Positions 30,696-43,848 of a stretch of 64,000 bases of DNA are shown here, in pieces (positions within the stretch are counted from its first letter, which is position 1; every line of letters begins with the position of its first letter). The position numbers were made by a program, and so were the translations under genes. The DNA comes from Syncephalis fuscata. Lineage: Eukaryota > Zoopagomycota > Zoopagomycetes > Zoopagales > Piptocephalidaceae. The notes beneath the pieces were generated by a model. It saw only the letters and a program-made list of their open reading frames with translations. It was not told where the DNA came from and made no database searches. Location of the stretch: NCBI GenBank assembly GCA_025786725.1, contig JAHLTZ010000028.1, forward strand, positions 306,833 to 370,832. The letters run 5' to 3'.

Positions 30696-32001
30696 GGCTA
30701 GTTATTTGTCCCTATAAATCAAAAACATAAATATGAGATGGTATAAATATATGTATTAATATATGTATATATATATATATAATATATATATAATATGTAA
30801 TATGTAATCATGGATGGAAACAAATAAATGGATGGTAGTTATTTAACACATAGATTCAATCCCAATCAAGCAATGTAGATTACATCATGTACAACCATCA
30901 GATGTAGTGTGGTTCTCACACTCGTTTCACGGTCCTGCAAGTACAAAGGACAAGTAATTAAAAGTATATTGCTTGGAACAGCCAAAAACGCGTCTAGTTA
31001 ACTGGTAATAGTCATACTACGAGTATTAGCACTACTCATGGAAGCGATGTGCTAATAGACGTGATGACCATAGTACGTCATTGTAAAAGACATGTTACGT
31101 AAATGGAGAATGGGTCATTCTGTAGTGGCTATGGCTATCTATAGGCCTCTATTGAGTACACTACTCTACACTACTTTAAATCCACGTCCACAGCACTTGT
31201 GATTTAACATGGACCATTAACCAATGGCGATGTTCTACACGTATAATAGTTTATGGTGGGTGGTTTATAGACACGTGTGTGCGCTTTGACCTTCCAGTAT
31301 ATAAGGGACAGAACGGCCAACCAGTTACTCGTTGCCAATTACCAGTTGGCAGATAGACAGACTGGTAAGCAGACTCATAACCGATTGGTTAATAATCAAC
31401 GCGTTGCTTGTAGTAAAAGCTAGCTTGGCGCAATCAAAGAAAGACACGAATTTACAATGTATAAAGCAGGCATTCATGTGGTATAGAGACATGCCAAACA
31501 CCGATACACTCTGACTGTAGTAAAAGTGTGCATGCTACCTACCTTGCCAATAGACCAAGCCTATCAGTAGAGATAATAATAGTAGTAGTAGTGAAACAGT
31601 GACTAAATACGAGTATTGGCTATAACAGGTGGGATAAACCAAGACAATACGCGACGTTCAAATAACAGTGAGAGTAGTTGTCGTTGTCGTCGTCGTAATA
31701 GAGTAGTGCAGCAGTAGAAGAAGAAGAAGAAGGAGTGGGAGAGAGTAGAAGATACACTCTCACTGGCCGTGACGACGATTGTCCTGATGTCCGCGTGCCA
31801 CACACACACACACACACACATTTCTCTTATTGTTAGAGTGTTTATTACACAACCCAAAAGTATCCGATTAAAACTGTTAACTTAAAACTGTTAGATTAAA
31901 TAGTGACCCATCAGCCACACTATGGTTACGATTCTATATTCATACTGTTGGCGAGATATATCTATTTAATCGTTTATTTATCTTTTATTAAGGAGTGCAT
32001 C
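30696..32001. other. Intergenic region with TATA-like promoter element
   Basis: About 1.3 kb with no supported protein gene, holding the SIN3 promoter and the region upstream of the CDC26-like gene. A good TATATAAGG element lies near 31300, about 700 bp before the CDC26-like start, and is followed by a less AT-rich stretch; an unannotated non-coding transcript could begin there. A CA run occupies 31799-31820. Confidence 0.4.
31799..31820. repeat. CA microsatellite
   Basis: Eleven CA units lie about 180 bp upstream of the CDC26-like start codon. Confidence 0.85.
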
Positions 32002-32262
32002 ATGATTCGCAGACCACAGACAGTTGTTTGGATTGAACAAAAGGATGTCGATACTATGAAAGCGTTGCGTAAGGGACGACTTCCCGGTGAACCGTCGAAT
32101 AAACTCGATTCAGCTACCGATAAAGCACGCCATGCAATGAACAACAACAACAACAAATCATCGGACCAACTAGAAGCACCCAAAGTACCAGGCATGTCAC
32201 CACTTGAACGACAAATGGAACAGCGCCGAAAGAAGACCACTGCTGATCGTATTGGTCTTTAA
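32002..32262 (+). CDS. CDC26: Small protein resembling anaphase-promoting complex subunit Cdc26
   Basis: A single-exon 86-residue protein starting MIRRPQTVVWIEQKDVDTMKALRKG and ending RRKKTTADRIGL, with an Asn-rich middle. Cdc26 family members begin M-[LI]-R-R-x-P-T, a segment that inserts into Apc6/Cdc16 and stabilises it, and finish with an R-x-x-R-I-G motif. Both ends fit, so Cdc26 is the best call, though the family is short and divergent. The frame is open upstream to 31903, but that extension is hydrophobic and unlike the family, so the ATG at 32002 is preferred. Confidence 0.55.
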   Translation: MIRRPQTVVWIEQKDVDTMKALRKGRLPGEPSNKLDSATDKARHAMNNNNNKSSDQLEAPKVPGMSPLERQMEQRRKKTTADRIGL

Positions 32263-32715
32263 ACCAACCAACCAACTATACTATTAATAAGCATATAGGG
32301 TTTATTATTATTTCATTATGATGGCTATTAGTATATTTGTATATCTATTAACTTTTGTATTTCTTTCCATAATATACTAATTAAATAAATAAAGCTTGTC
32401 TTTTAAACAAAGCTATTCAATGCACGATGGGTTATCTATGTTATGATAAATACATATTTAATTAGATATTGTCAATATAATTTAATTACTAATGACTGGT
32501 AAAATATTAATGTGTGTGTGTGTGTGTGTGTAAAGACCACGTCATCTTCACTTAGTCTTTCCTTCATCTACCGTCCTTCATCTTTAACCTTGATCTATTC
32601 TTTCATCTTACGTGTGTGTACACATTGTTAAAACACTCGTTTGTCATCACTCTTTTCATTTATTGCTAGTCATCTATTGTAGAAAGAACGAGAAAAGGGA
32701 GATTGCCGCTGCAAT
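32263..32715. other. Intergenic region upstream of RPT2
   Basis: It includes AATAAA-like 3' signals of the CDC26-like gene (about 32385-32392) and a TG run at 32511-32531. The last 200 bp presumably form the RPT2 promoter. No gene seen. Confidence 0.45.
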
Positions 32716-34630
<1,915 letters not shown>

Positions 34631-34812
34631 ACTGATTGGCTATTGAACAAATAAACACCATACAAATGTTTTTTGTTTTTACTAAACTTGCATCTATTGT
34701 GTATTACATAATTGATGGTCATTAAAGTAATCCATGTGTTTATTTACGCATAATAACAGTGATCACTATTTGTATGATCACTATTTTACTGTTACTACTA
34801 CGACTACTATAC

Positions 34813-35474
34813 TCATTCATCGTCGCTTGGTTCATCGTCGCTGTCATCGTCATCGTCATCGTCATCGACAACATCACCGGCACCCTTTTTAAACACATAT
34901 TAATATAATATAATAAACTATCAATGACTACTTACTATACCGCGGGCTATACGTGCCTCTTGAAGCATTTTTTTAATAGCATCACCGACGTCCAAGTCTT
35001 CCGGTAATTGATGATTGCGATCTCGTGCTGATGGATTAGCACCCGCTTGAAGTAATAATTGGACACATGCTTTGCGTATTTCATCATCCATACTCGTTGA
35101 CTTGCAAGCATATAACAAAGCCGTGTCACTTTCCCTCTGGTCACGTAACTCGAGTGAAATAGCTGGTTGTTCTAACAGCACTTTAAGACAGTCAATTGCA
35201 CCAGCACCCGCTCTACGCTCTACTATTAATAACTACAACTTTAATGTTGTCTTGGGCTCTGTTACTTACGCATTCATTAAAGCTGTTTTACTCATATAGT
35301 CGCGCTCATTAATATTAATGCCGGGCCTTCTTCTTTAAGCGTTTCTTCAAGAAGATTAACGTTATTCTGCCGAGCAGCAGCAAATAAGCGTTCAGCTATG
35401 AATGATGATAAGCACAACGACATCATCATTGTAGTATAGCTATACTTACTAGGAGTAGCGCCTTCAGATGACAT
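34813..35474 (-). CDS. Small ankyrin-repeat protein with acidic tail
   Basis: Three to four exons encode a protein of about 180 residues. MSSEGATP is followed by ERLFAAARQNNVNLLEETLKEEG, a repeat with CLKVLLEQPAISLELRDQRESDTALLYACKS, then RKACVQLLLQAGANPSARDRNHQLPEDL, and a tail of Asp and Glu ending SDDEPSDDE. Layout resembles the small fungal ankyrin protein exemplified by yeast YCR051W, whose role is poorly known. It converges with RPT2 and lies just downstream of a consensus CRE site (35587-35594) on its promoter side. Confidence 0.75.
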
Positions 35475-35586
35475 TGTAATTAGCTGCAGCAATAGTGTTA
35501 TTGAACAACAATAGTAGTTGTAGCAGTTGAGGCAGTTGAGGCAATAGAACAAGTCAGTAGTTGGTAATAGTAGGATGAAATGAGGC

Positions 35587-35594
35587 TGACGTCA
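35587..35594. promoter_or_regulatory. Consensus CRE palindrome TGACGTCA
   Basis: A perfect 8-bp ATF/CREB-type site about 110 bp upstream of the ankyrin gene start (minus-strand gene). A single exact octamer could arise by chance in 64 kb, but position favours function. Confidence 0.4.
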
Positions 35595-35891
35595 TTATTT
35601 ACACGTTAATTAGTATTTATCGATTAAATATGAATAGTAATGGTATTGCACACTTATTAATAAATAGTTAATCAGTACATTAATACACTGTCTATTGTTT
35701 AACATGATTCGAATGATGATTTAATTTTTAAAAGGAACAATAAGAATGAGAAATGATCATCGATGTCATAACAGGGATGTAATAGAGTGGGAGTGCGAGC
35801 AAGTAAGAGGCGGTGACAGACTATATTATCTCATTTAAAGTGCTGTTGTTATAAGCTAACTTAACAGAAAGAATATAACACTGACTAATGT

Positions 35892-37980
35892 TTAATTATC
35901 GGTCTTGCGTGACTTCTTACGATTACGGCGGCTCTTCTTATTCTCGTCCGATTCATTATCGCCATCGTTACCGAGATCTGAAGTAGATGTATCGCTTTCA
36001 CCAGACTTGCTAGACTTTTCCGTCACTGGCTTTGGTCGTGCCTGTGCCTAGATAACAATACAAAATGTAAGTATACTACACTAGTACTATAGTGCTAGTG
36101 ATAATAGTTACCGAGTTGGAGGCGGCGGATACGATGCCTAGAATGCCAAAGGCTAGTACAAATGCTACAGTAACAAGACCAGCTAGACCGGCCACGACCA
36201 TGGGGTGTGTTGTCACTGCTTCCAAAAAGTCTTCTTGAGCATGTTCATAGAACTTTTGGAAACTGCGACGGAAAGAAAGAATCCAGCGCTGGAAAGTGGA
36301 TTCATCTTCATCGGCCGCGTCTTCAGTTGGCATATCTGGTTCATTGGCCTTTTGCAATGCTTGTTCAATCTTATGCTTGACGGCCCAGGTTTCATCGGCA
36401 AATGCCTTTGCATCTTCGACGGAATGGCCAATGTAGATATTGTCGAATAAAATTTCATTCTGCATTGTCCACAGCTCAAAGCCAATAGCATCCTAAACAA
36501 ATAAATACACAAATAAATACACATTATTAGCACATATTATTATTAACTAAATAATCAATTAATTAATAATTACCATCTTTTCAAAGTTGGATGGGTGTTC
36601 ATCGTTAAAATAGTTGGGATTAGCAATCTTACGTGGCTTCCATTCTCCTTTGTATTCGGGATTATCAATCATAGGTGGATACCAAGGACCTTTATAGTCG
36701 GGATTGGCTACCATAGGTGCCTTCCATTGACCACATCCAGATACTTCTTCACATTTTGGATTACTAATGCTAGGGGCCACCCATTCACCGTCTTCTTCAT
36801 CGTCCCAATCCTCTGGCTTCTCGGCATCTGGATCTGGAATGGATAGTGGCTCCTTTTCAAGCCAATCTTCTGGCTTTTTGGCTTCTGGGTCAGGGATTTG
36901 GTAAGGTGCGTCTTCATCCCAGTCTTCGGGCTTCTTTGCCTCCGGATCTTCAATACGCTCCTCATCCACCCAGTCTTCTGGCTTCTTATCTTCAGGATCG
37001 TCGATTTCCTTGGGTGGATTGACAGCCGGTGTAAAGTCTTCAAGTAGACTGCCACTTGATACCTTTTCGTCATTAATGCGAATCTCAAAGGTGTTATCCG
37101 GTCTATATAATGGATTACAACGAATTAGTAGATTATATTAGAAATGTTATTGCACCTACCGAACAATAAGTGTATAAAGTGCCGACTCTTTAGTAATACG
37201 GGCCATAGGCGTCGTCTTAAGATGCTTCTCTTCGTATTCACCAGTTTTTGGGTTCTTGTGACGGAAAATAAAATGAACTTTATTTGTTGATCCACACTTG
37301 TCCGGCCCAAACATAATTGTGTATGGCGTCTTGTCATCAAACTTTTCCGGATCGAATTTGCCATCCTTTTGATGTGTTAGTAATTTAAGATAGGCACCGC
37401 CACATTCAACTGGATTTTGCATCTTGACTTCATATCTAAACAATTATACATGATATCGTGTGATTTAACATTGCACTAAATAAATAAACAGCTGATTACT
37501 TACTGCAATACCAATGTATTATCAGTATTGTCAAAAGGCTTGGTAAACTTCGATACCAATGCATGATGCTTGGCCACCGACTTTAGTACCAAACCTTTAT
37601 CTCCTTTAATGGCTGGCAGTTCGGTGGGCTCTTCAACAGCCCATTCGCCATCAAAACGGAATACGGTGGCCTCTTTGTCGTCTGCGCTGGCATCTTGCAT
37701 CTGCTTTGTAGCTTTGCTATATGACCAGCGAGTTTCCCAATCATCGGTAAATTGTTCAATAAAGTCGGCATAATGCTTGTGGCCTATACATTGCATACGA
37801 TTTCACGAAAAGGAGAGCAAAAAGATAGAAAATAAAACGAATATTAGCGACACTGTGCATTCTAGCCATCTAGCTCGGTGACGTGTCTTCTACCTTAAAA
37901 TCAGGCTTCTCCACCTCGACCGCCTCTTTGGCCAGTACACCCGCCAAGAACAAAACGATTAATGCAGTACGCGACAACAT
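35892..37980 (-). CDS. CNE1: Calnexin, ER lectin chaperone
   Basis: A type I ER membrane chaperone for monoglucosylated glycoproteins. From ATG 37980 a signal peptide ([11 protein letters not shown]) is followed by the lectin domain ([45 protein letters not shown]). The P-domain repeats come next: [39 protein letters not shown] and [15 protein letters not shown], then the GxWxxPxIxNPxYKGxW units. A transmembrane helix near 36120-36200 and a Lys/Arg-rich cytosolic tail end the protein. Intron 1 (about 37790-37893) does not join exons in phase without one extra base at the donor side, another possible deletion. That intron also carries a TGACGTGT element. Confidence 0.92.
37879..37886. promoter_or_regulatory. 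UPRE-like TGACGTGT motif in calnexin intron 1
   Basis: The core TGACGTG is bound by XBP1/ATF6-type unfolded-protein-response factors. Here it sits on the plus strand within the first intron of an ER chaperone gene, about 100 bp from the start codon, where a transcribed-region enhancer is plausible. A lone short motif is weak evidence. Confidence 0.35.
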
Positions 37981-38384
37981 TGTCCACCAGCAATGGTTAG
38001 TTATTGATTAGTATGAAGCGAGCAAAAGGAATGCAATAAGGGTGAATTTGCACCAGTTTGAGGCGCTTGCGTCGTTTCTTTAAAATACGCTGAGTGTGTT
38101 GTCGTATTTTGATTGGTGGACTGTGCATCTCAATTCAAGTCTGCCTATTTTGATTCATACCAGGCTAGCACAGGCATGATCCATAGATAGGATGAATAGC
38201 CAGACCTTATAATAATATGTAGCTAAAATTTATTAATGGTTTGCTTTGATTAATATAGCAAGTCATAATCAATGGATAATACTGTAATGTTTTTAATTAA
38301 TTTATTAAAAAGCTATAGAGAACAAGCTATTAGCAGTGCTTTATAATTTATTAATGCAACTATTATGTTTTACTATCTAATATT

Positions 38385-39025
38385 ATTGATTTTTATTTAT
38401 CCATTTCACCCCTCAACACGTTTAAATACAATTAAACATGCACTCATCACTATAACATGTATAATATTACATCCAATATTGATTAACTCATTTGTAATTA
38501 TCGATACAATAATGCAATTAAATATGCACATTACGGTATTAGTTGAAGTTGAAATAACATTTAATTTAATAAAAGGCTTTTTACACTGAATTGTTAAATA
38601 TTTTTGTTGAAATAGTCTACACGTATAAAAAGAATAAAATAGTTGCTATTATTAAATATAACTATTATAATATGCAAATGTGGTTCAAGTAAACAGAAAC
38701 AAGATAGAAAAGAAATAGATCACAACAGTTTGGTGTGCAGTATGACAAACAGGTAACAGAAGTAATGAGGAATGACATGGAATCGCGGTCATATGGCTTC
38801 TATTAATATTCGATCAATCTTTCTACACATGGCCAACAACAATAATAATCGGCCTCAAATGTTTCAAAGAAATTAAATAGTATGTTACATTGTTTATTTA
38901 AATTAATTTATTAGCAATATTTTAATAGGAAGTAATATAACTATGCTGTGCATCATAACGGCATGATCCTGATTAAAACAAATTGTACTCTAAGGACAGA
39001 TGTGGGAGTCAAAGTACAGTTCAAC
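38385..39025 (+). mobile_element. Decayed transposon copy 3
   Basis: 38385-38480 repeats the FIYPFHPST-containing part of copy 2 with few changes. 38785-38900 repeats its HMASINIRS part, and GGGAGTCAAAGTACA near 39007-39021 repeats the common end. The order of blocks agrees with copy 2, so this is a collinear relic with a diverged middle. No intact frame longer than 75 codons remains. Confidence 0.5.
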
Positions 39026-40212
39026 CTAATTTGATGTTTAATAAACAAGCTTATATATGTTTTAAAGTATTAATATTTCAGCATAATAGCTATTAATATT
39101 TACTATTAAATGTAGCTGTTCAAGCGAATGTTCAAGGCTGTAGCCATTATGACTCCATTATTAACACTAGTGGATAATTTGTTAAATCACGTGGTAATTA
39201 ATGGAAAAAAGATAAAAGAAAATATTTAACAGTGCACCATTTAGCAACTTACAAAGGAACAACTAGAAAGAGTTATCACTCCAATACTTAATCGTAGTCT
39301 AACCAATGATTAATTGGTATTTGAATGTTAAAAGATTAATGAATTAATAAATCAATACGAATGTAATTGTTTAAACAGCTAGTATCTATTATCAAGTAGT
39401 GTGTCATGAGTTATATGCAAATAATATATTGTAGTTTGATATATATCTTTGATTTACAGTAGTTTCAAAATCATTGTTAGTTATAAAGTATTAGTAAGCG
39501 GCCGGAGTTACGTCAAGCGAATGGTGCTTTGAACGGAGTGTAATCTGTCCGATGATAATCCTGTATTGTACCAATAAGACTGGTTCACGTGAAGGTTATT
39601 ACTGGGTTGGATACATACCAAAAATATAATTGAATAAAGTTGCTATTTATCAGCTATTTTTTGTTTATTTGTATAGGAGTGCAATGGGATATATAATGAT
39701 GCAAATTATTGTCTACATAAGCTAGTATCCACACAGTTCAGCTGATGATTGATCAACTTGATTATGCCATAGAGCCAAGCTGGCTACATTATCAGACAGA
39801 ACAGTACAGGTTTAGATGCAACAAACGTGATGCTTTGATGTTATCAAAAATTACCTGATGAATTATTGGTTGCTATATCGACAACGCACGAGTGCGGCTC
39901 CAGTGTTTAGAATAGCTTTTGTAAACCGACTTTTCTCGCAACCTATTCCAATTATAGAAGCATAATACAGTCTTTGCCTTGGACGATAACATTCTATACC
40001 AGCTGTATCATCTGTTCCACAGTCCTCTTTGATATCTATCATAACTGGCCTATTTTGGAAAAATTCTTATACACACGACCGCATCATGCTATAAAATTGC
40101 AATTATTTAATTGATACGCACTGTTCTCATCTCTTTTTATTGTTTAGTATTACGCAGTTGTTTTATTTTTTATCGCTTAGTAGTCGATTATCCAACGTGT
40201 GTTCTAGTTATC
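39026..40212. other. Upstream region of OLE1-A
   Basis: No gene recognised. A GC-richer island at about 39495-39620 contains CCGGAGTT and AGCGAATG, strings that also occur 130-170 bp upstream of OLE1-B; the similarity is short. The upstream frame open to 40111 is hydrophobic and is taken as 5' leader. Confidence 0.4.
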
Positions 40213-41638
40213 ATGGCTACGGCTACGGTTAGCCCCTCTGCTGCCGGCTCTATTACTGTAGACTACAAAAATCTGCGCTATCAATGGATCAATGTGATCT
40301 TTTTTACTGTAACTACCATCGTAGCCATATACTCTTTGTTTATGGTTCCGATGCAGTGGAAGACTATGGCATTTGCCGCATCTTTGTTTATATTGGGATG
40401 TCTTAGTATTACTGCTGGTAGGCCCTAGATAAATAATTAAATGAAATAAACACTTGTAAACTAACATATAGTATCCATTCCATCTAAAGGATATCATCGG
40501 CATTGGTCACACCGTGCTTATGAGGCTACCTGGCCGCTCCGGCTTTTCCTAGCGTTGGGTGGGGCCTGTGCTTTTCAAGGTTCCGCTCTGTGGTGGTGCC
40601 GCCATCACCGTGCTCACCATCGATGGACCGACAGCGAACATGATCCATACGGCGCACAAAAGGGCCTTTTCTGGTCGCATATTGGTTGGCTATTGTACGA
40701 AAACGACCCAGCTCTTGCTAAGACGGAGAAAAAAAAGCGCCCACGTGTATATGTTGATGATCTTGAACAAGACCCTATTTTGGCTTGGCAACACCGTAAT
40801 TTTGTTTGGCTTGCACCTAGCATGGCTCTTGTTTTCCCTACAGTAGTGGCAGGTCTTTGCTGGGGCGATTGGATGGTAAATACTTGATTTTTATCACTAT
40901 TGTTTAACTTATATATATATATATATTGTCAACAGGGCGGCTATCTTCATGCAGGTATTCTCCGCATGGTTGCTACCCACCACGTTACTTTCTGTGTCAA
41001 TAGTCTGGCTCACTACTTGGGCGAAACGTCCTACGAGGATGAACAAACACCACGCGACCATTACATCACAGCACTTATTACATTCGGCGAAGGCTACCAC
41101 AATTTCCATCATACCTTCCCCCGTGACTATCGCAATGCTGTACGCTGGTGGCAATACGATCCTACCAAGTGGTTCATCTGGTCTTGCAGCAAGGTTGGAC
41201 TGGCCTATGGATTACGCCGTTTTCCTGAAAATGAAGTGCAAAAGGCTCGAGTAATTATATCTGCTAAACGACTAGAAGACGAGAAACGTAAAGTAGACTG
41301 GGGACTTCATGGCGATGCATTGCCAAAGTATACTATGGAAGAATGTAAGTATTTTATTAAACAAACATAACTATAGGCCATAACACTAATGCATACAATA
41401 TAACGTAGTTTCTCGTGTCTGTGAAGATGATAAACGCTGGTGGACCATCGTTGATGGTGACATCTACGATTTGGCTCCGTTTGCCGATGAGCATCCAGGT
41501 GGTATGACGTTTATGCGTACTGCACGGGGACGTGATGTCAGCGATGCTTTTAACGGTGGTGTTCATCGCCACCGTGATGTAGCACGACGCATGCTCGATT
41601 CGCTTCGTGTGGCTACTATTGTCAAGTCCAATTCATAA
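40213..41638 (+). CDS. OLE1: Delta-9 acyl-CoA desaturase with cytochrome b5 domain (paralogue A)
   Basis: An ER membrane enzyme that makes palmitoleate and oleate from saturated acyl-CoAs. Exons are 40213-40417, 40490-40875, 40936-41344 and 41409-41638. The three iron-binding His boxes are HRHWSH, HRAHHR and GYHNFHH. Four hydrophobic membrane stretches flank them. The last exon carries the fused cytochrome b5 domain with heme ligand motif EHPGG and a second His in GGVHRHRD, typical of fungal Ole1. The start at MATATVSP is preferred, since the in-frame upstream extension lacks family similarity. Two intron positions are shared with paralogue B; the intron before the b5 domain is not. Confidence 0.93.
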
Positions 41639-41825
41639 ATTGGTGCCATTGCTATAATTCAGCTTTACTATCGTTTCTCATCAGTCAGTCGTTATTAGTG
41701 TATTTGCCTTGCCATTAATGTCTCAAATAAAGCAAATATTACACAAAGCATGTCATTTAATTTAAATTTACAACACAATAATAATATAATTAACAATGCC
41801 ATTTAGTAAATATGTGTACGTAGAA

Positions 41826-42239
41826 TTAGAGAACCTTTGGTGCCAATGCTACCACTTTTGGCCAGCCTTTCTCTCGCACCTCTGCGGCAACTAGACCAAG
41901 TACACGAGTGCCCAGTGGCTGACCACCCTTATCGACAAGTACACAAGCATTATCGTCAAAGCGCACCACGCGTCCGTCAGCCCGTTGCATCTCCTTTCTT
42001 GTTCGGACAATAACCGCCCGACGTACATCTCCTTTGCGTAGCTTCTGGGCATTACCCGAAGCAGAGGCACCAGTGCCTACTTTGCTAGTAGCTTGGCTGA
42101 TTGGGCGAGCTCGTCGGACCGCAACCACAATCTCGTCGCCAGTACGTGCAAAACGCGCATTACGCAGCACTTTAATGCATTCTACCAGCACTGCGCCCGA
42201 GTTGTCAATCACATTCAATACTGATTTTAGCTGAATCAT
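41826..42239 (-). CDS. MRPL38: Mitochondrial large-subunit ribosomal protein uL14m
   Basis: A single-exon 137-residue protein of the bacterial L14 type: MIQLKSVLNVIDNSGAVLVECIKVLR, RTGDEIVVAVRRARP, GDVRRAVIVRTRKE, RFDDNACVLVD and GTRVLGLVAAEVREKGW. The GDxRRAVIVRTRK and NACVL blocks are conserved in uL14. The bacterial-like form points to the mitochondrial ribosome (Mrpl38 in yeast) rather than the cytosolic uL14. It converges with OLE1-A, with under 200 bp between stops. Confidence 0.88.
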   Translation of the reverse strand: MIQLKSVLNVIDNSGAVLVECIKVLRNARFARTGDEIVVAVRRARPISQATSKVGTGASASGNAQKLRKGDVRRAVIVRTRKEMQRADGRVVRFDDNACVLVDKGGQPLGTRVLGLVAAEVREKGWPKVVALAPKVL

Positions 42240-42486
42240 GGTGCGGTAAAGAAAAAGTCAAAAGATCAGATCTATTGCACTTGGGGCTCTCACATTTTTA
42301 TTGGTGAATTTTTAAAAATGTCATTTTTGAAAAAAAATAAAGATTCTCCATAACAAATTACGATTTGTTAAAAGATTATAAATAAAAATAATTAGATTAT
42401 TAAATTATTAATTTTTTTATTAAAAACATCTACCATAATGTCTACTGAACTATTTAAAGAACTATATTTAACAGTGCTGAAAAACT

Positions 42487-42990
42487 GAAAGTTGTCATTA
42501 ACGAGTTTAAGCTTATTGGTAATTGTAGTTTTAAAAGAAAAATAAAGATTAAAAGAAATCATCTTATTTGCCTTCATAAAAATAATTTCAGCAACAAATT
42601 TCAGCTTATCTTGACTGTCAGAAAGCAGAAAACTGGCCTAGTAAAGATTAACCAGTGCAATATTAAACATTTTGATGATTGTTCATATGATTCTGGTAAT
42701 AATACTATTAAATATATTACTAAATATATTACAAATGCCGTTGTTACATTCTCAAACGTAAAACCAAAAGATATACAAATAAAAGTATTAAATGCATATT
42801 TAATTATTTAATATCCACAAACAATTGTAATAGCTCAACAGATGCTATTTTTTATTACAAAATTTGGACTGTTTTGGATTCAATAAAAAAGAATTACATT
42901 GCTGCTAAAACAGTAATAAAATTATGTAACTTTGACCAAGTAATTAAAGGAGGAAAAGAAACGGAAATAGTAGCTTAATTAGATGTTTTA
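42487..42990 (+). pseudogene. Mutator-like transposase N-terminal fragment (decayed)
   Basis: An open frame of about 108 codons ending at 42811 reads like the N-terminal region of MULE transposases. A segment LKVVINEFKLIGNCSFKRK precedes a basic strand with CLHKNNFSNKFQLILTV. Then come KINQCNIKHFDDCSY, the His/Cys pair typical before the helical part, and TNAVVTFSNVKPKDIQIKVLNAY, which resembles the conserved kPkdI helix. After the stop the similarity seems to go on in another frame. No DDE catalytic part was found. Very AT-rich, with no promoter or close neighbour. Assigned by eye, so tentative. Confidence 0.4.
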
Positions 42991-43848
42991 ATATCAATTT
43001 AATAATAAAAATATTGTTTGCATCAATGACTTTAACTTATAACAATAGCTCAAATTAGCATATTTATAATAAAAGTTGTGATTGTATAAATCCTGATAAT
43101 AAACTAAATGAATTGGATTATAAAAGTTAGCTTTATTACTATTCAAGTAACAATATTGTGCATTTATAATATTATTGAATAATAAAGCCACAAAGCTAAA
43201 AATCCCTGATGGGAAAAAGTTAATCTCAATAAATAAAACAAATTGTAATTTAAAATTTTGCTTATTTACATAATTTAGTTAATTGTAGCAATATTAGCAG
43301 TAATACCAATCGTGTTTTATTTGTTAAAAGGCTTTCAACAATATACTTGTAGCAAATGCAACTAAAAAATACAATACAAAAATATGTTCTTAAAAATTAG
43401 CACTAATAATATTGAACTAATAGTTAATGTTGAAATAAACGTTTTTATTTTTCAATAAAAACAAACTGCTAATGAAATAGCTATCAAAGAAAAAGGACGT
43501 GTCATTAAAGAGTATTTAATTTGTGCTGAATGTCATTACAAAAAAAATGAAGTGTGGGGCAAACAAAAAATGATTTAATTATTTAGTTATCTTTATTATT
43601 GCTTTAATATATATCGTCATTTATGATATTAATTGCCCAAATGTCATCTATTTGGTCAGATTGGCTATAGAGAACTTGCTGCTGAAGTCCAAATAAACAA
43701 TTCAATATGGCCACAATCCAATATATGTCTTATTGCTCATACTTTGACAGGTTCTTTAAGTGTAACACACGTGTTAATAAGTTTAAGTCATTGTGAGTCA
43801 ATAGAGTTCATACTTATTCCTAAGCAATAGTGCGGCGTCTTTTATGGA
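42991..43848. other. AT-rich gene-poor stretch with transposon scraps
   Basis: At 43450-43580 a short frame gives EYLICAECHYKKNEVWG, a CxxC-bearing scrap. At 43630-43690 sequence matches the QIGYRE piece of the transposon family at 5020-5075. Otherwise featureless A/T runs, with poly-T and poly-A tracts. No functional gene is seen. Confidence 0.45.

Noticed and set aside
31903-32001. Upstream in-frame start for the CDC26-like protein
   Set aside because: The extension is hydrophobic and unlike the family, whose conserved motif begins at the Met at 32002.
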